A DNA stretch of 64,000 bases from Akkermansia massiliensis. GTDB lineage: Bacteria > Verrucomicrobiota > Verrucomicrobiia > Verrucomicrobiales > Akkermansiaceae. The notes below the pieces were generated by a model. It was not told the origin of the DNA. It was given only the letters and a program-made list of their open reading frames with translations, and did not search any database. Below are positions 56,291-64,000 of the stretch, in pieces. The DNA lies in NCBI RefSeq assembly GCF_018847375.1, contig NZ_CP072036.1, positions 1,612,001-1,676,000 of the forward strand. Direction: 5' to 3'. Position 1 is the first letter of the stretch. The number at the start of each line of letters is the position of its first letter. The translations under genes and the position numbers were made by a program.

Positions 56291-56754
56291 TCTTCCCGGA
56301 TTTCCCGGTTCAGGAATTCCAGGGCCTGCCGCCGTTCCAGAATGATGTTGCCCCGGTCGTCCGGGATGACCAGCAGGCCGTCCCGGTGTTCCAGAATGGC
56401 GTGAAGCATGGCGAACACATGGCCCAGCGCGCATTCGTCCTCCAGGATGAAACGCAGCATCTTGGTGCGTTCCCCTATTTGCCGGAGGGCGGAGCGGTCC
56501 CTTTTGAAGGCCTGGCGGGCATCGTCCGTTTCCATGACCCAGAACACGTCAAGCTGGGATTCTCCCTCTTCGTCCAGGTATTCCCCTTCCAGCACATGGT
56601 CCGGCGCGTTTTCCGGCGCGCCGGAAAGGTTCAGCCGGAAGCAGGCGTCCAGGCGGAACATGTTCTTCTGCAATTCCTCCGCCGCCGGCAGGGGGGCGTC
56701 CTGAATGAAAAGCCAGAATTCCTGTTCGTCCGGGGCAGGGGCGGCGTGCGTCAT
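56287..56754 (-). CDS. Hypothetical acidic cytoplasmic protein
   Basis: 155 residues from ATG 56754 (MTHAAPAPDEQEFWLFIQD). No signal or membrane segment. Central HVLEGEYLDEEGESQLDVFWVME, then RFILEDECALGHVFAMLHAILEHRDGL and VIPDDRGNIILERRQALEFL look like a compact alpha/beta domain. Conserved-looking but not recognised. A longer frame to 56868 has poor composition. Convergent with the Sel1 gene and divergent from thiD. Confidence 0.65.
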   Translation of the reverse strand: MTHAAPAPDEQEFWLFIQDAPLPAAEELQKNMFRLDACFRLNLSGAPENAPDHVLEGEYLDEEGESQLDVFWVMETDDARQAFKRDRSALRQIGERTKMLRFILEDECALGHVFAMLHAILEHRDGLLVIPDDRGNIILERRQALEFLNREIRED

Positions 56755-56866
56755 GGGCGGATTGTGGCATTCCCGCGGCGTTTTCCCACCCGGATTTGTG
56801 ACATTGAGGCGGTGCGTGCGGATTTTTGGATGTTCAAGGGCTTTCCTCCCGATTAAAAACAGGGGC

Positions 56867-57655
56867 ATGAGTATTCCCGTAATGATGACGGTTGCCGGTT
56901 CCGACTGCTCCGCAGGGGCCGGACTTCAGGCGGATATGAAGGCGGCCCATGCCATGGGGGCGTTTGCGCTCACGGCCGTCACCTGCGTCGTGTCCGAGGT
57001 GCCGGGACTGGTGCGCGGCATCCAGGAGGTGGACCCTGAGCTGGTGGCGGACCAGGTGCGCATCAATCTGGAGCATTTTCCGGTAAGCGCCGTGAAGACG
57101 GGCATGCTGTACTCCCCGGCCATCGTCCGTGCGGTGCATGAGGTGCTGGCAGGTACGGGTATCCCCGTTGTGGTGGATCCCGTCATGATCGCTACGGCAG
57201 GAGACCGGCTGATGAGGGAGGAGGCTGTAGCCGTTTATGAAGAACTTCTGCTGCCGGGCGCGGCCCTGCTGACCCCCAATCTGGATGAAGCCGCCGTGCT
57301 GCTGCGCTCTTCTGTCAACCCTGAAAGGGATGAACTGCCGGAGGCTGCCGCGCGCCTTGCCATTAGGTACGGGTGCCCCGTCCTGCTGAAGGGCGGCCAT
57401 CTGGAAGGAGACTGCCGGGACGTGCTGGCCGGCCCGGACGGCCGCATGCTGGGGGAATGGAACCGCCCGCGCGTGAGGGATGTGAGCACGCATGGAACGG
57501 GCTGTTCCCTGTCCGCCGCCATCGCGGCGCGGCTGGCCGCCGGGGACGGACTGGCCACGGCGGTGGAGCGCGGCCTGGAATTCATTGCCGCCGCCATCCG
57601 GGACCACCTGCGCTGGGAGCATCCGGTCCGGGTGGATGCGCTGAAATTGTGGTAG
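56867..57655 (+). CDS. thiD: Hydroxymethylpyrimidine/phosphomethylpyrimidine kinase
   Basis: Phosphorylates HMP and HMP-P in thiamine synthesis. 262 residues from ATG 56867, preceded by AGGGG as Shine-Dalgarno. Ribokinase-fold motifs: VAGSDCSAGAGLQAD (substrate loop), VVVDPVMIATAG, LLTPNLDEAAVLL, VLLKGGHL and STHGTGCSLSAAIAA with the catalytic Cys/Gly anion hole. No TPP riboswitch sequence (CTGAGA) is seen upstream, and other thi genes are absent from the window. Confidence 0.94.
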   Translation: MSIPVMMTVAGSDCSAGAGLQADMKAAHAMGAFALTAVTCVVSEVPGLVRGIQEVDPELVADQVRINLEHFPVSAVKTGMLYSPAIVRAVHEVLAGTGIPVVVDPVMIATAGDRLMREEAVAVYEELLLPGAALLTPNLDEAAVLLRSSVNPERDELPEAAARLAIRYGCPVLLKGGHLEGDCRDVLAGPDGRMLGEWNRPRVRDVSTHGTGCSLSAAIAARLAAGDGLATAVERGLEFIAAAIRDHLRWEHPVRVDALKLW

Positions 57656-57852
57656 GGAGCCCTTTCGTTCCGCCCCGCCTGCCGCCGTTCCCTTTTTCCG
57701 GCCCGGTTGGAAAAAGCGGGGACTGCCGCCGTCTTTCTGTGCCTTAATAATGCTTTGTGCTTGCGTATGGGAGGCGGGGTTGGTAGTTGTATCCACGCCC
57801 ATGTGCCACATGGAGCTCTTAAGAATTAGTAAATATCATAGCAATTATCACT

Positions 57853-58125
57853 ATGGGACAGCAAATCCGCAAAGTCACCAAGCGCCGCAGACGTGTTGAA
57901 TACATCAAGCGTAAGAAGGAACAGTCCAAGTTGAATTCCAATACGCCTATCCGTCTGGCCGTTCCCGTTGCCAAGGACGCCAAGCCTGCCGCCAAGGAAG
58001 CTCCCGCCAAAAAGACCGCGGCCAAGGCCCCAGCCAAGAAGACTGAAACCAAGGCTGCCGCCGCCAAGAAGGCTCCCGCCAAAAAGCCGGCTGCCAAGAA
58101 GGCCGCCGAACCCGCCGCTGAATAA
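57853..58125 (+). CDS. Lys/Ala-rich small basic protein (histone H1-like tail)
   Basis: 90 residues. The first 25 (MGQQIRKVTKRRRRVEYIKR) are strongly basic and helical; from residue 40 the protein is a low-complexity AAKKP/APAKKT repeat like the tail of histone H1 or of bacterial H1-like HctB/AlgP proteins. It likely binds DNA or RNA by charge. The basic N-terminal part may instead indicate a ribosome-associated protein typical of this phylum. Preceded by an AT-rich stretch and followed by a hairpin terminator about 50 bases on. Confidence 0.78.
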   Translation: MGQQIRKVTKRRRRVEYIKRKKEQSKLNSNTPIRLAVPVAKDAKPAAKEAPAKKTAAKAPAKKTETKAAAAKKAPAKKPAAKKAAEPAAE

Positions 58126-58175
58126 TTGCCCGGGCGGAGGTTACTGCCTCCGCGCGTCAATCAAACAGTTTTTAC

Positions 58176-58207
58176 AAGCCGTCGTGCAATTGCATGGCGG
58201 CTTTTTG
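58176..58207 (+). terminator. Terminator after the Lys/Ala-rich protein
   Basis: AAGCCG (58176-58181) pairs with CGGCTT (58198-58203), with inner TGCA/TGCA pairs, followed by TTTG. Modest stem, so moderate confidence. An earlier GCGGAGG/CCTCCGC hairpin (58134-58153) lacks a T-run. Confidence 0.6.
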
Positions 58208-58415
58208 CATGGCATGGCCTTCTTATGTACAAAGGAACCGTGGGCGGCCTGATTTTTCCTGGGGCGCCCCTGCGGATTCCTTCGCTGTGAGCCATGGCCC
58301 GTTCCTGCCCATGCTTCCGCGGCATGGGGGCTTCTCCCGGACTTTTCCGGAATGATATTGACTCTATTCCCCGGAGGCGTACAAAAGGAAATAACACCAT
58401 TTTGTTTTTCCAGCC

Positions 58416-59798
58416 ATGCGCCACCGTACCACCGACACCGCCAAAGGACACCGCAATTACATCATCATTGCGTGTGACGTGCTTCTTTTCCTGGCCATGC
58501 TCAAGTGGCTTCCCGTGGAGCCGGAGGTAGCCAGGGGGCTGGCCGTTCTCACCTTCATCGGCATTCTGTGGCTGACGGAAGCACTGCATGTGACCGTGAC
58601 CGCCCTGCTGGTGCCGGTGCTCGCCATGTTCATGGGGATTCTTCCGGGGGCGAAGGCATTGGCCGGCTTTGCGGATCCCACCATTTTCCTGTTCTTCGGC
58701 GGCTTTGCGCTGGCCGGGGCGCTCCACGAACAGAAAATTGATACCTGGCTGGCTGGAAAAATCCTCCGGATGGCCCGCGGAAGCCTGGGGATGGCCCTGA
58801 TCCTGATTTTCCTGGCTACGGCGTTCCTCTCCATGTGGATGTCCAATACGGCCACGGCTGCCATGATGCTCCCGCTGGTCATCGGCCTGCTGGACCGCAT
58901 TCCGGCGGAAAAGCTCAAGACGACGGCTCCCTTTGCCGTGCTGGGGGTGGCGTACAGCGCCTCCATCGGCGGCATGGGAACGCTGGTGGGTTCCCCTCCC
59001 AACGCCATTGCGGCGCATGAGCTCGGCATGGGATTTGCGGAATGGTTCCGGATTGCCATGCCCATTGTCCTGGTATTCGGAGTGATTGTCTTCTGCCTGA
59101 TGTACCTGTTCTTCCGCCCGCGGCTGGGGCTGCATGTGGACATGGCCCCGGCGGAAGGGGAGGTTGCGGAGGCCCGGCTGAATGCCAGGCAGGTGCGCGT
59201 GCTGCTTCTCTTCGTGCTGGTGGCCGGGAGCTGGATGTGCAGCAGCTTCCTTTCCTCCGCTCTGGGCGGCATTCCGTCCATGGACACGCTCATTGCGCTG
59301 TGTGCCGCGGTTCTGCTGCCCCTGTGCGGGGTCATCAACTGGGGCGGCATCGCCAAAAATACGGACTGGGGCGTCCTGCTGCTGTTCGGCGGCGGCATCA
59401 CGCTCAGCAGCATCCTCGTCCAGACGGGGGCGGCGGGATTTCTGGCGGACCAGGTATCTTCCCTGGCCATGGGGCAGAGTCCCATTATCATCCTGCTCAT
59501 CATCAGCCTCTTCATCACGTCGCTGACGGAATTCTGCTCCAATACGGCCAGCGCAGCCCTGGTGGCTCCGTTGATGGTGACGGTGGCCTCCGCCATGGGC
59601 ATGTCCGCCACGCCGCTGGTGCTTCTGGTGGGCATCGGGGCCTCTTGCGCCTTCATGCTTCCCGTCTCCACGCCTCCCAACGCCCTGGCCTTCGCCACAG
59701 GGAAATTCCCTCAGATGACCATGGTGAAGGTAGGGCTGCTGATCAATGTGGTGCTCGTCTTCGTGAAGGCTTTCTGGGCCTGGATATTCTGGATGTAG
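58416..59798 (+). CDS. DASS-family (SLC13) sodium:anion symporter
   Basis: 460-residue inner-membrane transporter, probably Na+-coupled uptake of dicarboxylates or sulfate. About 12 hydrophobic segments with the two inverted-repeat signature sites: MWMSNTATAAMMLP in the first half and EFCSNTASAALVAPL in the second (both SNTA). The loops GGMGTLVGSPPNAIAAHE and LPVSTPPNALAFATG are typical. Substrate cannot be fixed from sequence. It converges with the RND operon across 55 bases. Confidence 0.92.
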   Translation: MRHRTTDTAKGHRNYIIIACDVLLFLAMLKWLPVEPEVARGLAVLTFIGILWLTEALHVTVTALLVPVLAMFMGILPGAKALAGFADPTIFLFFGGFALAGALHEQKIDTWLAGKILRMARGSLGMALILIFLATAFLSMWMSNTATAAMMLPLVIGLLDRIPAEKLKTTAPFAVLGVAYSASIGGMGTLVGSPPNAIAAHELGMGFAEWFRIAMPIVLVFGVIVFCLMYLFFRPRLGLHVDMAPAEGEVAEARLNARQVRVLLLFVLVAGSWMCSSFLSSALGGIPSMDTLIALCAAVLLPLCGVINWGGIAKNTDWGVLLLFGGGITLSSILVQTGAAGFLADQVSSLAMGQSPIIILLIISLFITSLTEFCSNTASAALVAPLMVTVASAMGMSATPLVLLVGIGASCAFMLPVSTPPNALAFATGKFPQMTMVKVGLLINVVLVFVKAFWAWIFWM

Positions 59799-59853
59799 CG
59801 GAAAGGGCTCCCGTGCAGGCGCGGGCTTTGCCGTTCCGGGCGTGCGGCGTGGC

Positions 59854-62800
59854 CTACTTGGCCGGAACGGCTGTTCCCTGGGCCTTTTCCTGGAGTTCCC
59901 GCGCCGCTTTCTTGTCCAGTTTGGCCAGCTTGGCAATCAGGTAGAAGAAGGAGGGGATGAAGAACACCCCGATGAAGACGGCCGTAATCATGCCGCCGAT
60001 GACTCCCACGCCCACCACCTGCCGCGCTGCCGCTCCCGCTCCCGTGGCTACGGCCAGGGGAAGGCAGCCCATGATGAAGGCAAAGCAGGTCATCAGGATG
60101 GGGCGCAGGCGGATTCTGGCCGCGTCCAGCGTGGCCGTGAGCAGGTCCGTGCCCTGCCTCAGTTCCAGCACGGCGAATTCCACGATGAGGATGGCATTCT
60201 TGGCCGCCAGCGCAATCAGCACGATGAGGCCGATTTCCGAATAAATGTTCAGGTTCAGCCCGAACATCCACAGGGCCAGGAATGCGCCCAGGATGGCGAT
60301 GGGGGCGGTCATGAAGACGGCCACGGGCAGGGACCAGCTCTCATACAGGGAGGCCAGGATCAGGAAAACGAACACGGCGGACGCCGCAAAGATCATGCCG
60401 ATGGTGATGCCTTTCTGCGCCTGTTTTTCCTGGTAGCTCATGCCGGAGTAGTCATACCCCATGCCGGACGGCATGGTCTGGGCGAAGACTTCCTCCAGGG
60501 CATTCATGACCTGCCCGGAGGAATAGCCCGGAGCCGGGGTGACGTTGAGCTGGGAGCTGTTGAACATGTTCTGGCGGATCAGGAATTCCGGCGCCCAGCC
60601 GTGAGTGACGTTAATGACGGAATCCAGCGGGACCGGGTCGCCGTCATTGTTGCGCACGTAAAACATGGAAAGCTTGTCGATGCTGTTCCGGTACGGGGCG
60701 TCCGCCTGCATGTACACCTGCCATTCCTGACCGTAAATGTTGAAATTGTTCAGGAAGGTGCTGCCCATATACGCCTGGATGGTGGCGTAAATCTCATCCA
60801 CGTTCATGTTCTGGAGGGTGGCTTGCTCCGTATTCACGTTCAGATTGTACTGAAGGTTGGAGGGAGACATGAAATTGCTGATGCCCGCGATTTCCGGCCT
60901 CTTTTCCGCAGCCTCGATGAATTTGGACGTATTGGCGGCCAGGAATTTCTCCCCGATGCCCTGGCGGTCCTCCAGCAGGAAGGTGACGTCTCCGGATGTG
61001 CCCACGCCCGGCAGGGGCGGCGGCGGGACCACGTACGCCATGCCGGAGGAAATCTCCGCGTTCAGCTTGCTTTTCAGCCGGGCGGCGATGCCGTCCGCCG
61101 TCATGCCCGGGGCGGTGCGTTCGGACCATGGTTTCAGGGAAATGAAGAAGAAGGAATTGGAGGAGCTCTGGACGGAGCTGATGAGGTTGAACCCGTTTAC
61201 GGTGGTGACCACTTCCACGCCGGGATCTTCCCGGATGATCTGTTCAATCCGCGCGGCGGTGGCCGCCGTGACGTTCAGGGAGGTATTGTCCGGCAGTTCC
61301 ACGCCGCCGAACAGGTAGCCCTGGTCCTCATTGGGAAGGAAGCCAGTGGGAATGAGCTTGGCGAGAGGGAAGAGGAGGGCGGTCATGGCGGCCAGCAGCA
61401 GGATGGAAAGCCACATGTGCCGGATGAGCTTGGCACAAATTTCCACGTACCAGTCGCGCGCCTTGTTGAAGCCCTTGTTGAATAACTTGAAGAAGGGCCC
61501 CAGCAGGGGGATGGAATCCGCTTTCCCTCCTTTCAGCAGCCCGGCGGACAGGGTGGGACTGAGGGACAGGGCGCAGAAGGCGGAAATGATGATGGACATG
61601 CCGATAGTCACGGCGAACTGCTCGAACAGCTTGCCCGTGACGCCGGGCAGCAGCAGGGTGGGCACGAACACGCAGGAAATCACCAGGGCCGTGCTCACGA
61701 TGGGGCCGGATACCTCCTTCATGGCTGCGATGGTGGCCTGGAGCGGCTTTTCTCCGTTGGAAATATGGTTCTTCACCGCCTCCACCACCACGATGGCGTC
61801 GTCCACCACCAGGCCGATGGCCAGCACAAGGCCCATCAGGCAGATGGTATTGATGGAAAAGCCGAAAAACGGAAAGGCGATGAAGGCGCCCACGATGGAC
61901 ACCGGCACGGCAAAAGCCGGAATCAGCGTGCCGCGCCAGCCCTGGAGGAAGATGAAGACCACCAGCACAACCAGGCCCAGGGCGATCACCAGCGTGCTGA
62001 CGATGTCTTCAATCCCGGCGCGGACGGCCAGCGTGGAGTCCAGGGAAACGAGGTAATCCATGCCGGGGGGCATCTCCGTATCGTTCAGCAGGGCCTTGAT
62101 ATTGTCCACCAGCTGGATGGCGTTCCCTCCGGGCGCTTCGTAAATGCCGATGGAGGCGGCGGGCATGCCGTTCACGGAAGAGCTGAGGCTGTAAGTCTCC
62201 GAACCCAGCTCCACGCGGGCGACGTCACCCACCCGCACGATGGAACTGCCCTGTCCGCGCACCACGATGTTTTCAAACTCCTTCACGCTGGTCAGGCGTC
62301 CGGGCGCCTTCACGGTGAAGGAAAGCTGCTGGTCCGGCGGAGCGGGCTGCGCGCCTATCTTGCCCGCCGGGTTCACGGCGTTCTGGGCCTGCACCGCCAG
62401 CATCACGTCACGGGCCGTGATGTTCAGGGCGGCCATCTTTTCCGGATTCAGCCAGATGCGCATGGCATAGCGGCCGGAGCCGAACACCTGCACGTCGCCC
62501 ACGCCGGGCACGCGCTTGATGGCGTCCACCATGTTGATATACGCGTAATTGGCCAGCCAGAGGCCGTCGTAGGTTCCCTGGGGGGAATAAAGGCTGACGA
62601 CCAGGGCGGGCAGCCCGCTGGTCTTGCGCAGGGAGACGCCCAGTTCGCTGACTTCCGGCGGAAGCTGGGAGGTGGCCTGCCCGTAGCGCAGGTAGGAAAG
62701 CACCTGGTCCATGTTCGCCTCCGTGCCGATCTCAAAGAGGATCATCATGCTCATCTGCCCGTTGTTGGTATTGACGGAAGTCATGTAGGACATGCCGTCC

Positions 62801-63015
62801 ACGCCGGACATCTGCTGCTCAATGGGGGATGCGATGGATTTGACCACCGTCTCGCAGTCCGCTCCGGGATAGGTGGCCGTCACCTGGATGGAAGGGGGGA
62901 TGATGTCCGGATACTCGGAAATGGGCAGGCGCAGAATGGAGAAGGTCCCCAGCAGGACGATGATGATGGAGAGGCAGATGGAGAGGATGGGGCGCTTGAT
63001 GAAGAAATCGGCCAT
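59854..63015 (-). CDS. RND multidrug efflux permease (HAE1/AcrB type)
   Basis: Proton-driven exporter of the inner membrane, 1053 residues, with 12 membrane helices and two large periplasmic loops. N-terminus MADFFIKRPILSICLSI is typical. The proton relay is intact: GLVVDDAIVVVEAV (Asp pair, helix 4) and ALAAKNAILIVEFA (Lys, helix 10). The late PILMTCFAFIMGCLPLAVATG motif is also canonical. It lies 12 bases downstream of its adaptor on the same strand. No TolC-like outer-membrane channel is seen on this side. Confidence 0.96.
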   Translation of the reverse strand: MADFFIKRPILSICLSIIIVLLGTFSILRLPISEYPDIIPPSIQVTATYPGADCETVVKSIASPIEQQMSGVDGMSYMTSVNTNNGQMSMMILFEIGTEANMDQVLSYLRYGQATSQLPPEVSELGVSLRKTSGLPALVVSLYSPQGTYDGLWLANYAYINMVDAIKRVPGVGDVQVFGSGRYAMRIWLNPEKMAALNITARDVMLAVQAQNAVNPAGKIGAQPAPPDQQLSFTVKAPGRLTSVKEFENIVVRGQGSSIVRVGDVARVELGSETYSLSSSVNGMPAASIGIYEAPGGNAIQLVDNIKALLNDTEMPPGMDYLVSLDSTLAVRAGIEDIVSTLVIALGLVVLVVFIFLQGWRGTLIPAFAVPVSIVGAFIAFPFFGFSINTICLMGLVLAIGLVVDDAIVVVEAVKNHISNGEKPLQATIAAMKEVSGPIVSTALVISCVFVPTLLLPGVTGKLFEQFAVTIGMSIIISAFCALSLSPTLSAGLLKGGKADSIPLLGPFFKLFNKGFNKARDWYVEICAKLIRHMWLSILLLAAMTALLFPLAKLIPTGFLPNEDQGYLFGGVELPDNTSLNVTAATAARIEQIIREDPGVEVVTTVNGFNLISSVQSSSNSFFFISLKPWSERTAPGMTADGIAARLKSKLNAEISSGMAYVVPPPPLPGVGTSGDVTFLLEDRQGIGEKFLAANTSKFIEAAEKRPEIAGISNFMSPSNLQYNLNVNTEQATLQNMNVDEIYATIQAYMGSTFLNNFNIYGQEWQVYMQADAPYRNSIDKLSMFYVRNNDGDPVPLDSVINVTHGWAPEFLIRQNMFNSSQLNVTPAPGYSSGQVMNALEEVFAQTMPSGMGYDYSGMSYQEKQAQKGITIGMIFAASAVFVFLILASLYESWSLPVAVFMTAPIAILGAFLALWMFGLNLNIYSEIGLIVLIALAAKNAILIVEFAVLELRQGTDLLTATLDAARIRLRPILMTCFAFIMGCLPLAVATGAGAAARQVVGVGVIGGMITAVFIGVFFIPSFFYLIAKLAKLDKKAARELQEKAQGTAVPAK

Positions 63016-63027
63016 GGCGGGAGGGGC

Positions 63028-64000
63028 TTATTGGTTGCTGGCGGGTACCGCTTTCAGGCGTGCGTCCGGGTTTCTGGAGGCCATTTCCGCCTGGAGAAGG
63101 CCGTCCACGACCACTTTGCTCTGCGGGGTGAGGGAACCCGGTTTCAGCGGAATGACCTGCTGCCGGTCGCCGAGCTGCGTTCCGGCCTGCACGGGGATGA
63201 TGGAAGGGTGGTTGTTCTCATCCAGCGCAATGACGAAAAAGCGCCCCTGCGTGGAAAGAAGAGCCTTTGCCGGAACGGTCAGCGCGTTTTTGACGGTAGC
63301 CAGCCGGGCCGTAGCCATGATGAACATGCCGGGGCGCAGCAGGTAATCGGCATTGGGGAGGTTGGCCTGCACGCGGATGGTGCCCGTCTGGGGGTTGAAC
63401 GCCCGGTCAATGGCTACCACCGTAGCCTGTTCCGGGTATTTGGTACCGTCTTTCAGCGTGATATCCAGCTTGCTGCCCGTCTGGACGCCTTCATTCCCGT
63501 TCTTGCCGGCCTGCTGGATCCATTCCTGCTGGGTGACGGCAAAGTTGACGCGGATGGGATTGACGGAGGATACGACGGCGAGGGGGCCGCTTTCCGGGCT
63601 GACCAGGTCGCCTATATTCGTCTTGGAAATGCCGGCGATTCCGTCAAAGGGGGCATACAGCACCGTATAGGAAAGATTCTTTTCAGCCAGGGCCAGGGCC
63701 GCCGTGGCCTGCTGCACCTGCGCTTCCGCGGCAATGGCGGAGAGGCGCGTATCCTCGTACTTCTGCTTGGAAATGGCGTTCTCCGCGGCCAGGGGCTTGT
63801 AAATCTCCGCGTCATAATTCAACTGCTGGAGCTGGGCCTGCGCCTGTTCCAGCGTGGCTTTGGCCCTGGAGACCTGGTCCTTGAAGGTGGAATCGTCAAT
63901 GCGGAAAAGCACCTCCCCCTTTTTCACAATGGCGCCGTTGGCGTAATTCTGCGTTTGCAGGTAGCCCGTGATTTGGGGAACGATGGAGGCGTTGTCCACG
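63028..64000 (-). CDS. RND periplasmic adaptor (AcrA/MexA type), cut by window end
   Basis: Membrane-fusion subunit linking the permease to an outer-membrane channel. 323 residues are visible; the N-terminal signal peptide and the start lie outside. The visible part begins in the lipoyl half-motif (SIVPQITGYLQTQNYANGA, VKKGEVLFRIDD), then the alpha-hairpin (RAKATLEQAQAQLQQLNYD), the second lipoyl half YAPFDGIAGISKTNIGDLV and beta-barrel/MP domain (PQTGTIRVQANLPN, LLRPGMFIMATA). A GTG at 63999 is only an apparent start. Confidence 0.94.
   Translation of the reverse strand, partial: VDNASIVPQITGYLQTQNYANGAIVKKGEVLFRIDDSTFKDQVSRAKATLEQAQAQLQQLNYDAEIYKPLAAENAISKQKYEDTRLSAIAAEAQVQQATAALALAEKNLSYTVLYAPFDGIAGISKTNIGDLVSPESGPLAVVSSVNPIRVNFAVTQQEWIQQAGKNGNEGVQTGSKLDITLKDGTKYPEQATVVAIDRAFNPQTGTIRVQANLPNADYLLRPGMFIMATARLATVKNALTVPAKALLSTQGRFFVIALDENNHPSIIPVQAGTQLGDRQQVIPLKPGSLTPQSKVVVDGLLQAEMASRNPDARLKAVPASNQ

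Noticed and set aside
56755..56866. TPP riboswitch upstream of thiD
   Set aside because: No CTGAGA or ACCTGATC-type conserved segments could be found.
59842..61485. 547-codon plus-strand frame opposite the RND permease
   Set aside because: Shadow of the highly conserved permease; no motifs of its own.

Overview
The window is a chromosomal segment of a member of the Verrucomicrobiota, almost certainly the genus Akkermansia and close to A. muciniphila. I base this on the complete 16S rRNA gene, whose variable regions match my memory of Akkermansia, on several small lineage-typical proteins, and on the gut-commensal gene style. No database search was run, so the species is not fixed. Most of the window is GC-rich housekeeping DNA. 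One AT-rich accessory patch (about 46.5-48.5 kb) stands out.

Layout. 0-3.3 kb: peptidoglycan amidase, recG and a small exported protein. 3.3-9.1 kb (minus strand): ActA- and ActB-like subunits of alternative complex III with an unknown gene between them, then a Tat-exported Gfo/Idh/MocA oxidoreductase. 9.4-11.8 kb: a lipoprotein, aroB and a thioredoxin-like protein. 12.3-18.1 kb: a complete rRNA operon, promoter-16S-tRNA-Ala-tRNA-Ile-23S-5S-terminator. 18.3-23.1 kb: a degenerate SDR, dapA-dapB (lysine/peptidoglycan), folK (folate), panB (pantothenate) and a sugar isomerase. 23.1-26.5 kb: M23 endopeptidase, GYF-domain membrane protein, tRNA-Pro, GNAT acetyltransferase and an exported nitroreductase-like protein. 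26.8-33.4 kb is a translation block: rpsA, a DtxR-type regulator, prfB with an intact programmed +1 frameshift, trmD, a small basic protein and an rRNA pseudouridine synthase with a long Arg/Gly/Phe repeat tail. 33.4-45.4 kb: Sel1 protein, tatA, beta-CASP nuclease, Spx/ArsC-like protein, K+ channel, alpha-glucan phosphorylase, tdh, def, a lipoprotein and an SDR. 46.2-46.5 kb: tRNA-Thr and two identical tRNA-Lys genes.

The AT-rich patch follows the tRNA-Lys pair and holds the most unusual locus. It is a minus-strand RHS/YD-repeat gene whose reading frame is broken at a run of ten G (ten C in the coding strand) and again in a Ser-rich segment. The gene ends in an AT-rich, non-RHS C-terminal tip. 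A multi-pass membrane protein follows with a one-base TAATG overlap, and then a small membrane-anchored protein. This looks like a polymorphic toxin with cognate immunity gene(s), possibly switched by homopolymer slippage or decayed. A solitary Eco57I-type N6-adenine methylase is transcribed divergently next to it.

52.4-64 kb: DUF805 protein, porin, several hypothetical proteins, a second Sel1 protein, thiD, a Lys/Ala-rich basic protein, a DASS anion transporter and an RND efflux permease with its adaptor, which runs off the right end. TatA (34.9 kb) and two likely Tat substrates (the ActB-like protein and the Gfo/Idh oxidoreductase) lie in the same window.
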